From Dromiciops gliroides (lineage: Eukaryota > Chordata > Mammalia > Microbiotheria > Microbiotheriidae): a stretch of 64,000 bases of DNA. Positions 34,983-45,698 of this stretch are shown here, piece after piece; the stretch's first letter is position 1; each line of letters begins with the position of its first letter. The notes under the pieces were generated by a model. That model saw nothing but the letters and a program-made list of their open reading frames with translations. It did not search any database and was not told the DNA's origin. A program made the position numbers and the translations under genes. The stretch covers positions 640,885,806 through 640,949,805 of the forward strand of contig NC_057863.1 of assembly GCF_019393635.1 (NCBI RefSeq). The letters run 5' to 3'.

Positions 34983-35355
34983 TGTTGAGGGCTAAAATTC
35001 TAGCTAAACTGTCTAAAATATCTAATGAGTGGTCGCCAATAAATTATAAGCTTTAGCAAGAGTTAGACTTTTAAGCATTTATTAAGGAGAATAAGAATTT
35101 GGTAAAGAGAGAGAAAAAGGCCTAAATTCCTAGCTATTAAAGGGAGAGCACATTTTTAGCTCCGCTCTCCACCAGAGTCCAAAGGAAAGAGCCCGAGACT
35201 CAGCGCCAGTCTCTTCCTTCCTCCTCCCACTAGTCTGCATCACTTCCTCCCCGCCAAAGAAAAGACTCCTGGTCTTGCCCTCAAAGACCTTCGCTTCATG
35301 GGCAGAACTCTTCTACAGTAAGTATCCAGCAGGTGGCGTTATTCCAATCGTTACA
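34983..35355 (+). mobile_element. Solo LTR 'B' nested in LTR A
   Basis: Starts TGTTGAGGGCTAAAATTCT and ends CGTTACA, with the 4-bp duplication TGTC on each side (34979-34982 and 35356-35359). Its first ~120 bp closely match the start of LTR A, and its last ~100 bp closely match the end of LTR A, so both belong to one family. Confidence 0.8.
35326..35339 (+). promoter_or_regulatory. CTCF-like motif carried by LTR B
   Basis: CCAGCAGGTGGCGT fits the CTCF core CCASYAGRKGGCRS at 13 of 14 positions. A related copy, CCAGCAGGTGGTGT (35518-35531), sits at the same place in LTR A. Confidence 0.45.
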
Positions 35356-35639
35356 TGTCCTCCTCCCAGAAATGGGAGGCTCCTCAAGTTGATTGGCTGG
35401 TAGCCTTGATAGACAGTACCCACGAGCAAACTTCACTTCCTGATGCCAAGAACCTTGACCACATGGCTTGCCCTCAGATACTTTCTCCTCATGGCGGAGC
35501 TTTCCTACAGTAGCTCTCCAGCAGGTGGTGTCATTCCAATCATTACATTTGACATGAAGAGCCCTGATCTGAATCTGAATTATTAGGAATTAGGTGGTGG
35601 GGGAGTGAGAGACCAAACCATGTCAATTGAATTTCACAA

Positions 35640-35850
35640 GATAAGAATGCTGGATCTGGCATCAGGAAGCCCTGAGTTCAAATCCTGTCTCAGACAAATT
35701 CTAGCTCTGTGACCATCACTTAATTGTTTTAGTTTCCCCATCTGTAATAGCACCTGCCGCTCAAGGTAATTGTGAGGACCAAACAAGTTAATATTTGTAA
35801 AAAATCATTTGCCAACCTTAAAGCATTATGTAAATTCTCCCTGTTATTGA
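35640..35850 (+). mobile_element. CORE-SINE, forward
   Basis: 'ctggcatcaggaagccctgagttcaaatcctgtctcagac', 'agtttccccatctgtaatagcacctgccgctcaaggtaattgtgaggacc', 'atttgtaaaaaatcatttgccaaccttaaagc' in order. Confidence 0.8.
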
Positions 35851-35979
35851 TTTTTAAAAAAATATTGTATGTTTTACATCCCTAGGAACAAGTTCAATCT
35901 TGTCCAAAATAAGTATTTAATAATCAGCCAATCAATAAACCCTCAATAAGGGCTCATTATTTGTCAGGTGCTATACTTT

Positions 35980-36138
35980 TTTTTGGTTGTTTTTTTTTTT
36001 TTGGCAGGGCATTGAGGGTTAAGTGACTTACCCAGGGTCACACAGCTAGTAAGTGTCAAGTATCTGAGGTCGGATTTGAACTCAAGTCCTCCTGAATCCA
36101 GAGCAGGTGCTTTATCCACTGCACCACCTAGCTGCTCC
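35980..36138 (-). mobile_element. Marsupial tRNA-derived SINE
   Basis: Reverse full-length copy. GTGCTATACTT occurs on both sides (about 35969 and 36143). Confidence 0.93.
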
Positions 36139-36249
36139 CAGCTGTGCTATACTTGTTGATAAGAATTCATTGAATTGAACTAGATAGAATTGAGAAAAGA
36201 GCAGAAAAAGGGAAGAAAACTTTCCCCATTTTGATGTTGACAGGAGAAA

Positions 36250-36325
36250 GAACAATTAATATTTGTAAAGCGTTAGCACAGTGCCTGGCATACAAGAGGT
36301 GCCCAATAAATGCTAGTTCCCTTCT
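36250..36325 (+). mobile_element. CORE-SINE tail fragment
   Basis: 'aatatttgtaaagcgttagcacagtgcctggcatacaagaggtgcccaataaatgct' is the 3' end only. Confidence 0.75.
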
Positions 36326-37159
36326 CCAATTATAGCCCAGGTGTGAGGAAGGAACCAACTGTTATGGCCCAGGGCACCCCAGAAGTTCTCTGGGGCACAT
36401 CAAAGAACCTTCTCCTTGAAAAACTAAAGCAGAGGACAGAGATAAATGGAATCAAATTCTCTCCCTTCCCCCCCCCCACCCTTCATTCTAGTCTCCCTCA
36501 ACCCTGGAGGGGATAAGACTAGATGTGGCTGCTTCCTTTGTATCCTGAGGAGATGGCTTGGGAGATCTGCAGCCACCCCTCACCCAATTCCTCCAGCCAC
36601 CACCAGTGGGGGATGGTCCTCCCTCACTAAAGGAACTTTCCACAGTCAGATGGTCACCCCCCTCAGTCCTCTATAAAAGTACCTGCCAGTCTCCTGCTCA
36701 AGGAGATTGGTATCTCAGAGCCACATGCTTTGTGCCATGCCTCTCTCCCCATGAGAAGTCCAAGGATTTCTCTTGGTTTCCCTTCCCTTCCCTTCCTCAG
36801 CCCCAAAATAAACTACCATCATTCTAATTGTTTTTGTGTGCAAGAGGGTGTAATTCTTTCAAGAGGAATTCCTAAGGACCCTAAACCCCAACCCTATTTT
36901 CCTCATGACCACAACCTAGTACTCTCACTCTCTTAGAATGGCATCATGGCTATAGGGGCCTGCCCTGGAAGTGGGATGTCCCACCTCTAACCCGCTCTGA
37001 CCATGTGACCCTGGGCAAGTCCCTTAATCTCTCAGAGCACCAGACAGTTCTCTGACAAAAAAGCATCTGGAATGACCACTACAGAGGCAGTTTCCTCCCT
37101 GGAATCCATGTGGCCAAGTGCAAGGATGCTTTTGTCACAGCTGGGCCAGCCTCTTTTCC

Positions 37160-37280
37160 CAATCCAATTTAATTAGTAAACAGTTATTATTTGCCTACAC
37201 AGGGCCAGTCACCGGGCTAGGTGCTAGGAATACAGAGACAGAAGAGAAACAGTTGCTACCCTCAAGGACAGATACAGTTA
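37160..37280. mobile_element. Old dispersed repeat
   Basis: 'acagttattatttgcctacacagggccagtcaccgggctaggtgctaggaatacagagacagaagagaaacagttgctaccctcaagga' matches the family noted at 2270. Confidence 0.55.
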
Positions 37281-37444
37281 GAATTTGTGTGACTTCAGTG
37301 GTGGTGATGGGAGAAGGGGAGAGAAAGGAGAGGGATAGAGACCTGCGGACCCTGGGCCAAGACTTTCTAAAGAGGCCATTGCAAGGGCAGAGATGGGGAG
37401 AGGTGGTAAGGATTCATGGTCTACCAGGAAGTACTGGGATTTTT

Positions 37445-37870
37445 TTGTTGTTGTTGAGTCATGTCCAACTCTCTGTGACCTCATTTCAGGTTTTCTTGGC
37501 AGAGATATTGGAGTGCTTTGACATTTCCTTCTCCAACTCATTTTACAGAGGAGGAAACTGAGGCAAAAAAGGTGAAGTTACTTGCCCAGGGTCATACAGC
37601 TAGTAAGTGTCTGAGGCCAAGGGGCAGCTAGGTGGTGCAGTGGATAGAGCACCGGCCCTGGATTCAGGAGGACCTGAGTTCAAATTTGGCCTCAGACACT
37701 TGATACTTACTAGCTATGTGACCCTGGGCAAGTCACTTAACCCTCATTGCCCTACAAAAAAATAAAATAAAATAAAAAATGTCTGAGGCCAGATTTGAAC
37801 TCAGGGAGAGGGGTCTTCCTGACTCCAGACCCAGCCTCTATTCAATTTGCCACCTAGCTGCCTGACAGGT
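37445..37870 (-). mobile_element. Second marsupial SINE, split by a younger SINE
   Basis: 'tgttgttgttgagtcatgtccaactctctgtgacctcatttcaggttttcttggcag' on the left, 'agatttgaactcagggagaggggtcttcctgactccagaccc' on the right, with the common SINE in opposite orientation between them. Confidence 0.92.
37620..37779 (+). mobile_element. tRNA-derived SINE nested in the second SINE, perfect TSD
   Basis: Forward full-length copy flanked by identical TGTCTGAGGCCA at 37608-37619 and 37780-37791, where the duplicated target is host-SINE sequence. Confidence 0.96.
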
Positions 37871-38599
37871 GCTGGGATAGGGACAGGGAATTTGGTGTTC
37901 TGATTCTCTTTCCTTGGTATACCTCTGTACAAAATCAATCAGGAAGTACTGAGAGGGAAGTGGGGTGACTAACAATTGAGAAGATCGAGAAAGGTCTAAA
38001 CTAATTATTTATGCTCACTATCTGCTGAACTCTATTGTTTCTATGCTGGTAGAGTCCTAGCAATACCTTCTAAATATGGTACCCTGGGACAACAACTCAG
38101 TTGCCCAGCCCTAGTTAGGGCTTTGTTCAAGCTTCCCCATTATATTGTTGATCAATCAAGCCTGGTGGTCAAAATGAATGCTTTTCTCTTTGGGTTAAAT
38201 GCAGAAAGTTGGTTTAAACACTGCCTGAGACAGAGAGCCTCAAAACCCTGGTGCATCCTGCCCCTAGGCTGATATGCCAGTCATTAACTGTGCTCACCAG
38301 ACCTATTATCTGGGGGAGAAGGAGGAGAATGTTTTTTAAATAGATAGAAGAAGCTCTTCTTTTCCCAGCTGTCATTTAGATTTCTGGGAGCTCCTAGGTA
38401 CTTTCACAGTGCTTTCTTCCAAGAGCCAAGAGACTTGGGGAGAGCCCAGGCAAATGAAAGGTATTAGCCTTTTAGAGATAGGCCAATATTTCTGTTGCCT
38501 GGTTGTCCAGATAAGACAAACAATGGGAAGACTGGAGACCAGTGGTAAAAAGGGGAAAGGGGATGCGGTCTAGGGACTGTGGGCAGTGGATAAATGTCT

Positions 38600-38631
<32 letters not shown>
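38600..38631. repeat. (TG)n microsatellite
   Basis: About 16 uninterrupted GT units. Confidence 0.95.
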
Positions 38632-38633
<2 letters not shown>

Positions 38634-38837
38634 CACACTTAGCATCCACGGACCCTGAATGAGACCAGGCTCCACTGAGAACCCTTCCCAATGGGCCTCC
38701 TACCTATACTTCCAGTCTGATTTCACATTGTCCGTGTCAGGCGCTGTCCATTCCAGATACATTGGCTTCCCTCCAGTTCCCTCTCCACCTGCCATCCCAT
38801 TTCTTGCCTTGACACCTCCGTTTCTTTTTTTTATTTC

Positions 38838-38989
38838 TTTATTTTTATTTTTTGGTGGAGAAATGGGGGTTAAGTGACTTGCCCAGGGTCACATAGCTAG
38901 TAAGTATCAAGTGTCTGAGGCTGGATTTGAACTCAGGTCCTCCTGACTCCAGGGCCGGTGCTCTATCCACTGCGCCACCTAGCTGCCCC
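38838..38989 (-). mobile_element. Marsupial tRNA-derived SINE
   Basis: Reverse full-length copy. CACCTCCGTTTCTT before and CACCTCCATTTCTT after form a target-site duplication with one mismatch. Confidence 0.94.
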
Positions 38990-39239
38990 ATGCACCTCCA
39001 TTTCTTAAAAAACCTCCTTCCTTTAGGGTACTGCTCCCATACTGCCTCCTCCTTGAGGGTTTTCTTGATCTTCCAACTACTAGTGCTCCCCGCCTCCAAA
39101 TCACCTTGTATTCACTTTGTATTTACTTAATTGGGTAAATGGCTGTTACAGGAATAATAAGGGAGTCACTCTGACCTGTAGGATGGGGTCACTGGCCATG
39201 GAACTGGGCCGTGCTCTCTGGAGGTAACCATGTCCAGAA

Positions 39240-39345
39240 AAGGAGGGTTGGGAAGAGGAGGGGGAGGGGGAGAAGGGGAGGAGGGGGAGGGGGAGAGGGA
39301 GAAGAGGGAGTAGGTGAGGAGGGAAGAAGGGGAAGGGGGGGCTTC
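39240..39345. repeat. Purine-rich (GGGGGA)n-like tract
   Basis: About 100 bp of GAGG/GGGA units on the + strand. Confidence 0.9.
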
Positions 39346-39544
39346 CCCTAACTAGACCTATTATTCTGGGACAGAGGGACCAGGGCATTGCCCCCGTGCA
39401 CCAACCTCTCTGCCCCAACTTGGACATTCCACTGGTCTTCTGTGAGCCCTGCTTTGCAAGGCAGAGGTCCCCACCCAGGGGTGTGTTGGTAAATATTTAA
39501 CAACTGACTCCCTAGTGGGGGAAAAAATGTACATATGACACGCT

Positions 39545-40172
39545 TTTTTTTTAAATATTTTTTTTCTATCTTGACATGTAACTGGAAAAAAAAACTATTA
39601 AGATTTTTTTTAAATAAGTTTTTATTGATGTCTTTTGGTTTCCTTTAAACATCATCATAGTTTTCTCTCTCCCTCTCAGAGAGCTATCCCATATTACCAA
39701 TAGTATTTTTTACTTAAGTTCAGAATTTTATTTAATCTTATATTTTATTTTTTGCCAATTGTAAAAATCAATTTTTAACATTCATTTAAAAATTTTTTTA
39801 AGTTCCAAATTCTCTCCCTTCCCCCCCCCCCACTGAGATGGCAAGCAATTTGATATAGGTTATACATGTGCAGTTATGCAAAACATATTTCCATGTTGTG
39901 AAAGAAAACATAGACAAAAATAAATACAAGAAAAATAAAGAAAGTTTTAAAAAAGTATGCTTTGATCAGTTCTTTCTCCAGAAATGGAGAGCATTTTTCA
40001 TCATGAGTCCTTTGGAATTGTCTTGGATCATTGCGTTGCTGAGAAGAGCCATGTCTATCACAGTTGATCATCACACAGTGTTGCTATTGTTGTGTACAAT
40101 GGTCTCCAGGTTCTGCTCATTTCACTTTGTATCAGTTCATGTACAAATAGTATTTTTTTAAAGGTAAGAAAA
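39545..40172 (-). mobile_element. L1 3' end (reverse)
   Basis: 'ttagttccatgttgtgaaag'-like text near 39890, then CAGAAATGGAGAGCATTTTT, 'catgagtcctttggaattgtcttggatcattg' and 'cagttgatcatcacacagtgttgctattgttgtgtacaatgg'. This is the complement of the L1 3' region that is present on the + strand at 53500-53650. Confidence 0.75.
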
Positions 40173-40272
40173 GAAAAAAGCAAAAGCTGCTGGCGGGAGG
40201 GGGGGGGGGAATCAGCACAGGTAGTCACCCTAACCTATAGGATCATACATTGTATTTCATACATTGAAAAAG

Positions 40273-40332
40273 GGCAGCTAGGTAGCACAGTGGATAAAGC
40301 ACTGGCCCTGGATTCAGAAGGACCTGAGTTCC
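40273..40332 (+). mobile_element. Truncated tRNA-derived SINE
   Basis: Forward head GGGCAGCTAGGTAGCACAGT to GACCTGAGTT, then cut. The break lies within about 7 bp of the LTR-like boundary at 40339. Confidence 0.88.
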
Positions 40333-40338
40333 TGTGCC

Positions 40339-40601
40339 TGTGAGAGCCGAAGTTACCTGCAGTCCAGAAGAGAGGTGGTCCCTACACACTGCTCCAAGCT
40401 AATTGGCCAGCATCACCCAAATCCATTGGTTCACTGGATTTGAGGGTGGTCCATAAGTAGAACATGCTGAAGTCAGAGTTCAGATCCTCTGGTGGGAAGA
40501 AAGCTTTCAGGTAGGTGTGGTTTTGAATGAGGGGACTTCCTGACTTTAGACTAACCTTAGGAAAGGTCAGTCCCAGCTCTATTATCAATAATTTTCTCAC
40601 A
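40339..40601 (-). mobile_element. LTR-like element next to a polypurine tract
   Basis: On the minus strand the element starts TGTGAGAA and ends CTCTCACA, giving an 8-bp terminal inverted repeat with one mismatch. It is immediately preceded by a purine tract (GCAGAGGGGGGAT, complement of 40602-40614), as expected of a 3' LTR. CCAAT-like boxes lie inside. It has no clear AATAAA, so the call is tentative. Confidence 0.45.
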
Positions 40602-41300
40602 ATCCCCCCTCTGCTTCCTTAAGGAACAGGGTTTCCTTAAATGAAGCAATGAATATGACAAAATACTTATAAAGGAGTTCTATGATGACTAACAATATAA
40701 GGGGAATGAAAAGAGAGAGAAGAGAATTTGAGTGACACATTGACAAAAAAAATAATAACTAAAGGGGGCAGTCCCCTTTAGAAGGTGGATATTACAAATA
40801 GTGTATGCAATAGGAAAAGGAAAACAGGAAAATGTCCATTGAAGTCTTTTGAAGTCTTTTCTCAGATGATTCTTGGGATGTCATCTGGGTGTAGCTCTGG
40901 ATTCTAGCTTTGGATTCTGGGCATGGTCTCAGGTGTGGTTGTAGAGAAGTCTCTCAGGTGTGGATGGAATTTGGAATAAGGTACCCAGGGAACACTGGGG
41001 ATTGCCTGGTTTTCCATGGTGTTGGATGGTTTCCTACAAAACTGATCTTAACACAACTTTAAATAGCTTTGCCAATAACCAAATCAAATAATGAGAGTTC
41101 TCAAAAACATGGAAATTAAGAATCTTTTGGAGATTTTATAATTATTGTCCAGTTTTTACACATGAAACAGAATAAAACAAAAATGGAAACATTTTCTAAA
41201 ACTTAATATTATTACATACCCCCCTCTGGAGAATAAATTCAGAAGGTATAATATAAAAATTGTCAGATTAATTTCAGTTATAATAACTTCTTTTTGTTTG
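40602..41300 (-). other. Possible ERV internal sequence
   Basis: Lies where the 3' end of a provirus would be relative to the LTR-like element. The last ~40 codons before the LTR on the minus strand are open and hydrophobic, with a short basic/polar end stopping at the LTR edge, like the membrane end of a retroviral envelope. That could be chance. The rest is not recognised. Confidence 0.3.
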
Positions 41301-41302
41301 TT

Positions 41303-41449
41303 TTTTGTTTTTTTGGTGAGGTAATTGGGGTTAAGTGACTTGCCCAGGGTTACACAGCTAGTAAGTGTCAAGTGTCTGAGGCCGGATTTGAACTCAGGTC
41401 CTCCTGACTCCAGGGCCGGTGATCTATCCACTGCGCCACCTAGCTGCCA
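41303..41449 (-). mobile_element. Marsupial tRNA-derived SINE
   Basis: Reverse full-length copy with a T/G-rich tail; AATAACTT occurs on both sides. Confidence 0.94.
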
Positions 41450-41509
41450 CAATAACTTAACAAAGTGGATGTCTCCTTAAGTTACTTGCAAAAGAGTCCA
41501 TAAGTTATA

Positions 41510-42240
41510 CTGGTATACCCATGAAGGGACAGGTTGGGGCCATCTTCTCATCTCTCTTCATTCCTATCTTGTTTGAATTTTACAATTCTGTTACATTTCC
41601 TTTTGGTCTGTCAATGTGGGGTTTGTTCTTTTCACTTACATTGTTGTAGTCTTTGTTCATATTGTTCTCCTGGCTCTGCTGACTTCATGCATCAGTTCAT
41701 GTTGATCTTTCCATGCTACTCCATAAACACATCATTGCTTCTAGGACAGGAATATTCTATTACATTCATGTACCATGATTTGTTTAGTCTTTCCCTAATC
41801 AATGAGCATCTACTTTGTTTCCATTTCTTTATTATCACAAAAAGTACAGCCAGAAAAAATTTGGTGTGTATGGAAACTTTCTTCTTATTAATGGATTTCT
41901 TACAGTATAAGCCCAGTAATGGAGTCTCTGGTTTGAAGGGATATTTTACTTCCTTGATTTGCATCATTCCAACTTGCTTTCCAAAATAATTGTATCATTT
42001 CACAGCTCTACCAACAATGTATCAGAGTGCCTATCATTGCACAATCTCTCCAACATTGACTGTCATTGTTTTGTGTCATCTTTGCCAATTTGCAGGGTGT
42101 GAGGTGAAGGAAACTTCAGGGTTGTTTTGGTTTGCATTTCTCTTATTACTGGTGATCTGCAGCATTCTTTTGTGTGGTTAGGAATACTTTGCAATTCTTT
42201 TGAGAACTGTTTGTCCATATCCTTTGGTGTACTCTATGTC
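41510..42240 (-). mobile_element. Old L1-type LINE 3' region (reverse)
   Basis: 'gttctcctggctctgctgacttcatgcatcagttcatg', 'attctattacattcatgtaccatgatttgtttag', 'cagctctaccaacaatgtatcagagtgcctatc' and 'tttgcatttctcttattactggtgatctgcagcattctttt' correspond to the complement of the L1 block at 52830-53300. It is more diverged than the other two copies. Confidence 0.7.
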
Positions 42241-42574
42241 CACAAAGTTTAATATGTACTTTCTCTTCCAGAGGCAGATTGCTGTAGATCTGATAATCAC
42301 AGGATTCCAGAGTGGAGGCTGAGGGCAGCTAGTCCACCCAGAACAGGAGCAGGAATCTCATCCACAACATTCTTCCATAATGATCATCTGCCTCTTCTTG
42401 AATTCCTCCAGTGATGAGAAGACCACTATCCATTGGAGACAGCCCCTTTCTGATTCTGCCTCTAGCACCTACTACCTGCTGTGACCTTGGACTGACTCAC
42501 TTTCCTCATGAATAAAACGAGGAGGTTGGTCCCTTCTAGCTCTAAGACTATGGTCTCTATGCTGGAATCCATGC

Positions 42575-42836
42575 AGGGCAGCCAGGGAGCACCATAGTGC
42601 ACAGAGCATGTCAGGAAAATTTGAGTTCAAATTCAGACTCATACACTTACTGACTGGATGACCCCAGGCAAGTTACTTAACAACTATGTGCCTCAGTTTC
42701 TTCCACTATGAAATGGGAATAATAATAGCCCCTAACTCCCAGGGTTGTTGTGAAGATCAAATGGTATAATATTTGTAAAGAGCTTAGCACAATGCCTGAC
42801 ATACAGTGGGTACTTAATAAATGCTCCTTTCCTTCC
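42575..42836 (+). mobile_element. CORE-SINE, forward, near full length
   Basis: Head 'gggagcaccatagtgcacagagcatgtcaggaaaatttgagttcaaat', core 'tgcctcagtttcttccactatgaaatgggaataataatag', tail 'acaatgcctgacatacagtgggtacttaataaatgctcc'. Confidence 0.85.
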
Positions 42837-42839
42837 TTG

Positions 42840-43180
42840 CCTATACTCTACAGTTCAGGGAAACTGATCCACTTGCCGTACTGCCCATACGATGCTACAT
42901 CTCTCACCTCTGTGACTTTGTCCAGGCTGGGCCCCTTCCCTGAAATGGCTTCCTTCCTTAACTCCTCACCTCCTCGAATCCAGAGCTTTCTACAAAGTCA
43001 CATCCCACCTTTCCAGTCAGTTCAGTGGGCCCACCAAGCCCTGCACAAGTGACTTGGAATCTATTCTAGGTATTCTAAATGTTTTCCCTTGGTAGAATCG
43101 AAGTTCCTTCTCCTTCCTCTGGTTTTAGTCCTTGTGTGCCCAGAACCAAGCAGAGTGCTCAGCCCTGAGAAAGTCTTTAA
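42840..43180 (-). mobile_element. L2-like relic
   Basis: 'tccctgaaatggcttccttccttaactcctcacc' and 'agaatcgaagttccttctccttcctctggttttagtccttgtgtgcccag' resemble a diverged reverse-strand L2 3' end. Confidence 0.4.
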
Positions 43181-43360
43181 AAAAATGTTTTTATCTTTCT
43201 ATCTTGCTCAATGAATCATTAAATTGAAACGATTGATTTGTATTGGACAGGGGGGGTTGTTTTTGTTTTTGTTTTTCCACCATAACCATTCTGCTAGCCC
43301 AGATCCATTTGGACAGGAACTAGAGAGGCCACAGCCAGCCAGGACCAGACCAGCTAAGAC

Positions 43361-43429
43361 TGAGGCTGAGGCTGGGGCTGGGGCTGGGGCTGAGGCTGAG
43401 GCTGGGGCTGGAGCTGGGGCTGAGGCTTA
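43361..43429. repeat. GGGGCT/GAGGCT hexanucleotide array
   Basis: About eleven 6-bp units. It has five GGGG runs (43374, 43380, 43386, 43404, 43416), the first three spaced exactly 6 bp apart. The open frame over it (Glu-Ala and Gly-Ala repeats) is an artefact. Confidence 0.95.
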
Positions 43430-44604
43430 CTGAACCTTCCCAGGGAACAGGCAGTTACTTTGTGGGCTGTGTGTGGTTCTCGCTGGCCTTTAGAGTCCTA
43501 GCCCTAGAGTCCCAGCAAATCTCCCTCCCAGACAGTTCTTAGAACTTTGCCCTCCCTGGACTGCTGGGAAGTGGGAGGGGTTAGATGGGTGGCAGGGGAG
43601 GAAGGAGGGGAAGTCCCAGGCTGAGAGGACTCTGTACTTTGCTACAATCCTGGATTTCTGCTCATTTCATGCCCCTCTGCCTCCCCTGCCTTCCTGCCCA
43701 ACCAGGCAGCCAAACCCCACAGACCCAGAGCTCAGAAATCAGAGCCTCTCTTGCCCTTCCCTATCACCTTCAACAGTAAGTCATGGTGGAAAGAGGAGGT
43801 ATGGGGCAGCCCTGTGCAAAGGGTTCTGCCAAAGTCAAACAGGGGGGTTGCCCACAGAGGTTCCATTGTCCATTTGTGATTCAGAGCAGGCTGGACTTCC
43901 TTCCCAGCCTTGCCCCACCCTTCCTAGTGGGGATGGCTTCTGGTCCCTCCAGCATAGAGCCCAGGTGCCCTAGGCTACCTGGGAGGTGGTGAAATAGGGG
44001 GAAGACCTCTGGATTGGCAGTCAGCTGGTTTTGAATGCCCACTCTGCCATCCCCACACAAATAGTATTACCTGTCACTATAACCTCAGGTTTCCTCATCC
44101 GTAAAATGAGGAGTGAAAGGCTTGAGAAGTTGTCTCAGAAAACAGATCCTAAATTATACCTCCCTCTTCTTCACAGGAAGGTGGGGACCTACTAGGGTCA
44201 AATGGTACATACACGGTTGTGTGATGAAATAATGGGATTTAGCAGATACTCAAAGACCCACCTGGAGATTAATCAAGACTGATTGAATCAAGTGAGAGTG
44301 ATAAGCTCGTAGTTGGATCTTGGGATCGAGCTGGCGGTCTGCCGCGAGGCGAGCCACTGCCTGTCCCAGCCCCTGCCTCTCGGCGCCCCCTCGATGCTCT
44401 TAGCTGAGTATCCCGCAGGGCCCGAAGCCTTTACTTTGAGAAAATTTATTAACACAGTTGTATGAGGTCATCACATTGGGTGTTTTGCTAAATGGAGGGA
44501 GGGTTCTAGAGAGAGGAGAAAGGTATTTCCAGAAATCACTGGGATATTAAAAACTGCAATATCAATAATATTTATTTTTTAAATTAATAATTTTGATGAT
44601 AGGA

Positions 44605-44732
44605 GGGGCAGGTAGGTGGCATAGTGGATAGAGACCTAGGCCTGGAGTCAGGAAGACCTGAATTGAAATCTGACCTCAGACACTAGCTCAGTAACCCTGG
44701 GCAAGTCATTTAACCTTGTTTGCCTCAAAAAA
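44605..44732 (+). mobile_element. Diverged tRNA-derived or second-family SINE
   Basis: 'ggtaggtggcatagtggatagagacctaggcctggagtcaggaagacctgaattg' and 'aaccttgtttgcctc'; the CTTGTTTGCCTC ending points to the second SINE family, truncated. Confidence 0.8.
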
Positions 44733-44735
44733 TGG

Positions 44736-44900
44736 GGGGCACCTAGGTGGTGCAGTGGATAAAGTACTGCTCCTGGATTCAGGAGGACCTGAGTTCAAAT
44801 CCAGCCTCAGACACTTGACACTTACTAGCTGTGTGACCCTGGGCAAGTCACTTAGCCCTCATTGCCCCGCCCCCCCAAAAAAACAATAAATGAATGAATG
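44736..44900 (+). mobile_element. Marsupial tRNA-derived SINE
   Basis: Forward full-length copy directly after the previous SINE, with a C-rich run and an ATGAATGAATGAA stretch in its tail. Confidence 0.93.
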
Positions 44901-45536
44901 AATCAAGAAAAAAAAAGGATGATGAGATTGAATCAAAGGTCCTCTAAGGTCCCTTCTAGGTCTAAATCCTAAGATTTTGGCCCCAACTCTTCCTGTGAAT
45001 AACTAGGGAAGCTGTTGAGGGATCTGTGTCCAGCTTAGCTATCCTCTGGGCATTTAGTCCAGTTTTTCTTCAACTTACCTTTGCTCATCTGCGTCATCTC
45101 CCATGAAGTCAGCAGCCTGCAAGGGCTGAACACATGCAACAGGTTTGCCCCCAGACCCCCTAGGGGAAAGGCACTTAGATCATTCTGTGTCTAATTGGGT
45201 AGAAGGGAATATTCCAGCCAGTTTACCCTTGGGCATCACTCTGGATTTCTTTATGTAGGAGAAATTCCTCCCTGAGTCACTGATTGGAGATAGTCAATCA
45301 ATAAGAAGTAAGTATGTACAAATGAGCTAGGGGAGAGGAGGATTGGGGGATGAGAGACCGATGTTATTTAATGGACCACAGGCCTAAAAACAGGGAGGGA
45401 TAACTCAGGCAGGGAAATATTAAGGAGTTGGGTTTGAGTAGAAGGGAGTACTACAAGGCTGCCAGGGCCCTAAGGCCTAGTCTAACCTCCCATGGTGAGA
45501 CAGGCCCATCACTGAAACAGAGGGGTGCCCCTATCT

Positions 45537-45698
45537 TTTTTGGGGGCGGCAGGGCAGTGATGGTTAAGTGACTTGCCCAGAGTCACACAGCTAGTAAGTG
45601 CCAAGTGTCTGACCCCGGATTTGAACTCAGGTCCTCTTGAATCCAGGGCTGGTACTTTATCTACTGTGCCACCTAGCTGCCCCTCTAAATTTTTTTGG
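45537..45698 (-). mobile_element. Marsupial tRNA-derived SINE, perfect TSD
   Basis: Reverse full-length copy flanked by identical GGGGTGCCCCTATCT at 45522-45536 and 45699-45713. There are a few extra bases (TCTAAATTTTTTT) beyond the SINE head. Confidence 0.95.

Larger units (their letters stand above)
34562..35547 (+). mobile_element. Solo LTR 'A' (class I ERV-like) with two insertions
   Basis: Begins TGTAAGG and ends ATTACA, and is flanked by the 4-bp duplication TTTG (34558-34561 and 35548-35551). A SINE (34680-34846) and a second LTR of the same family (34983-35355) lie inside it. After removing both, it is about 425 bp. A 4-bp duplication is usual for gammaretrovirus-like (class I) ERVs. 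Strand is assigned from the direction of the AATAAA-containing CTAATAAATTATAA segment and is uncertain. Confidence 0.75.

Noticed and set aside
43224..43433. Open frame encoding Glu-Ala/Gly-Ala repeats
   Set aside because: Direct translation of the GGGGCT/GAGGCT hexanucleotide array; no support as a gene.
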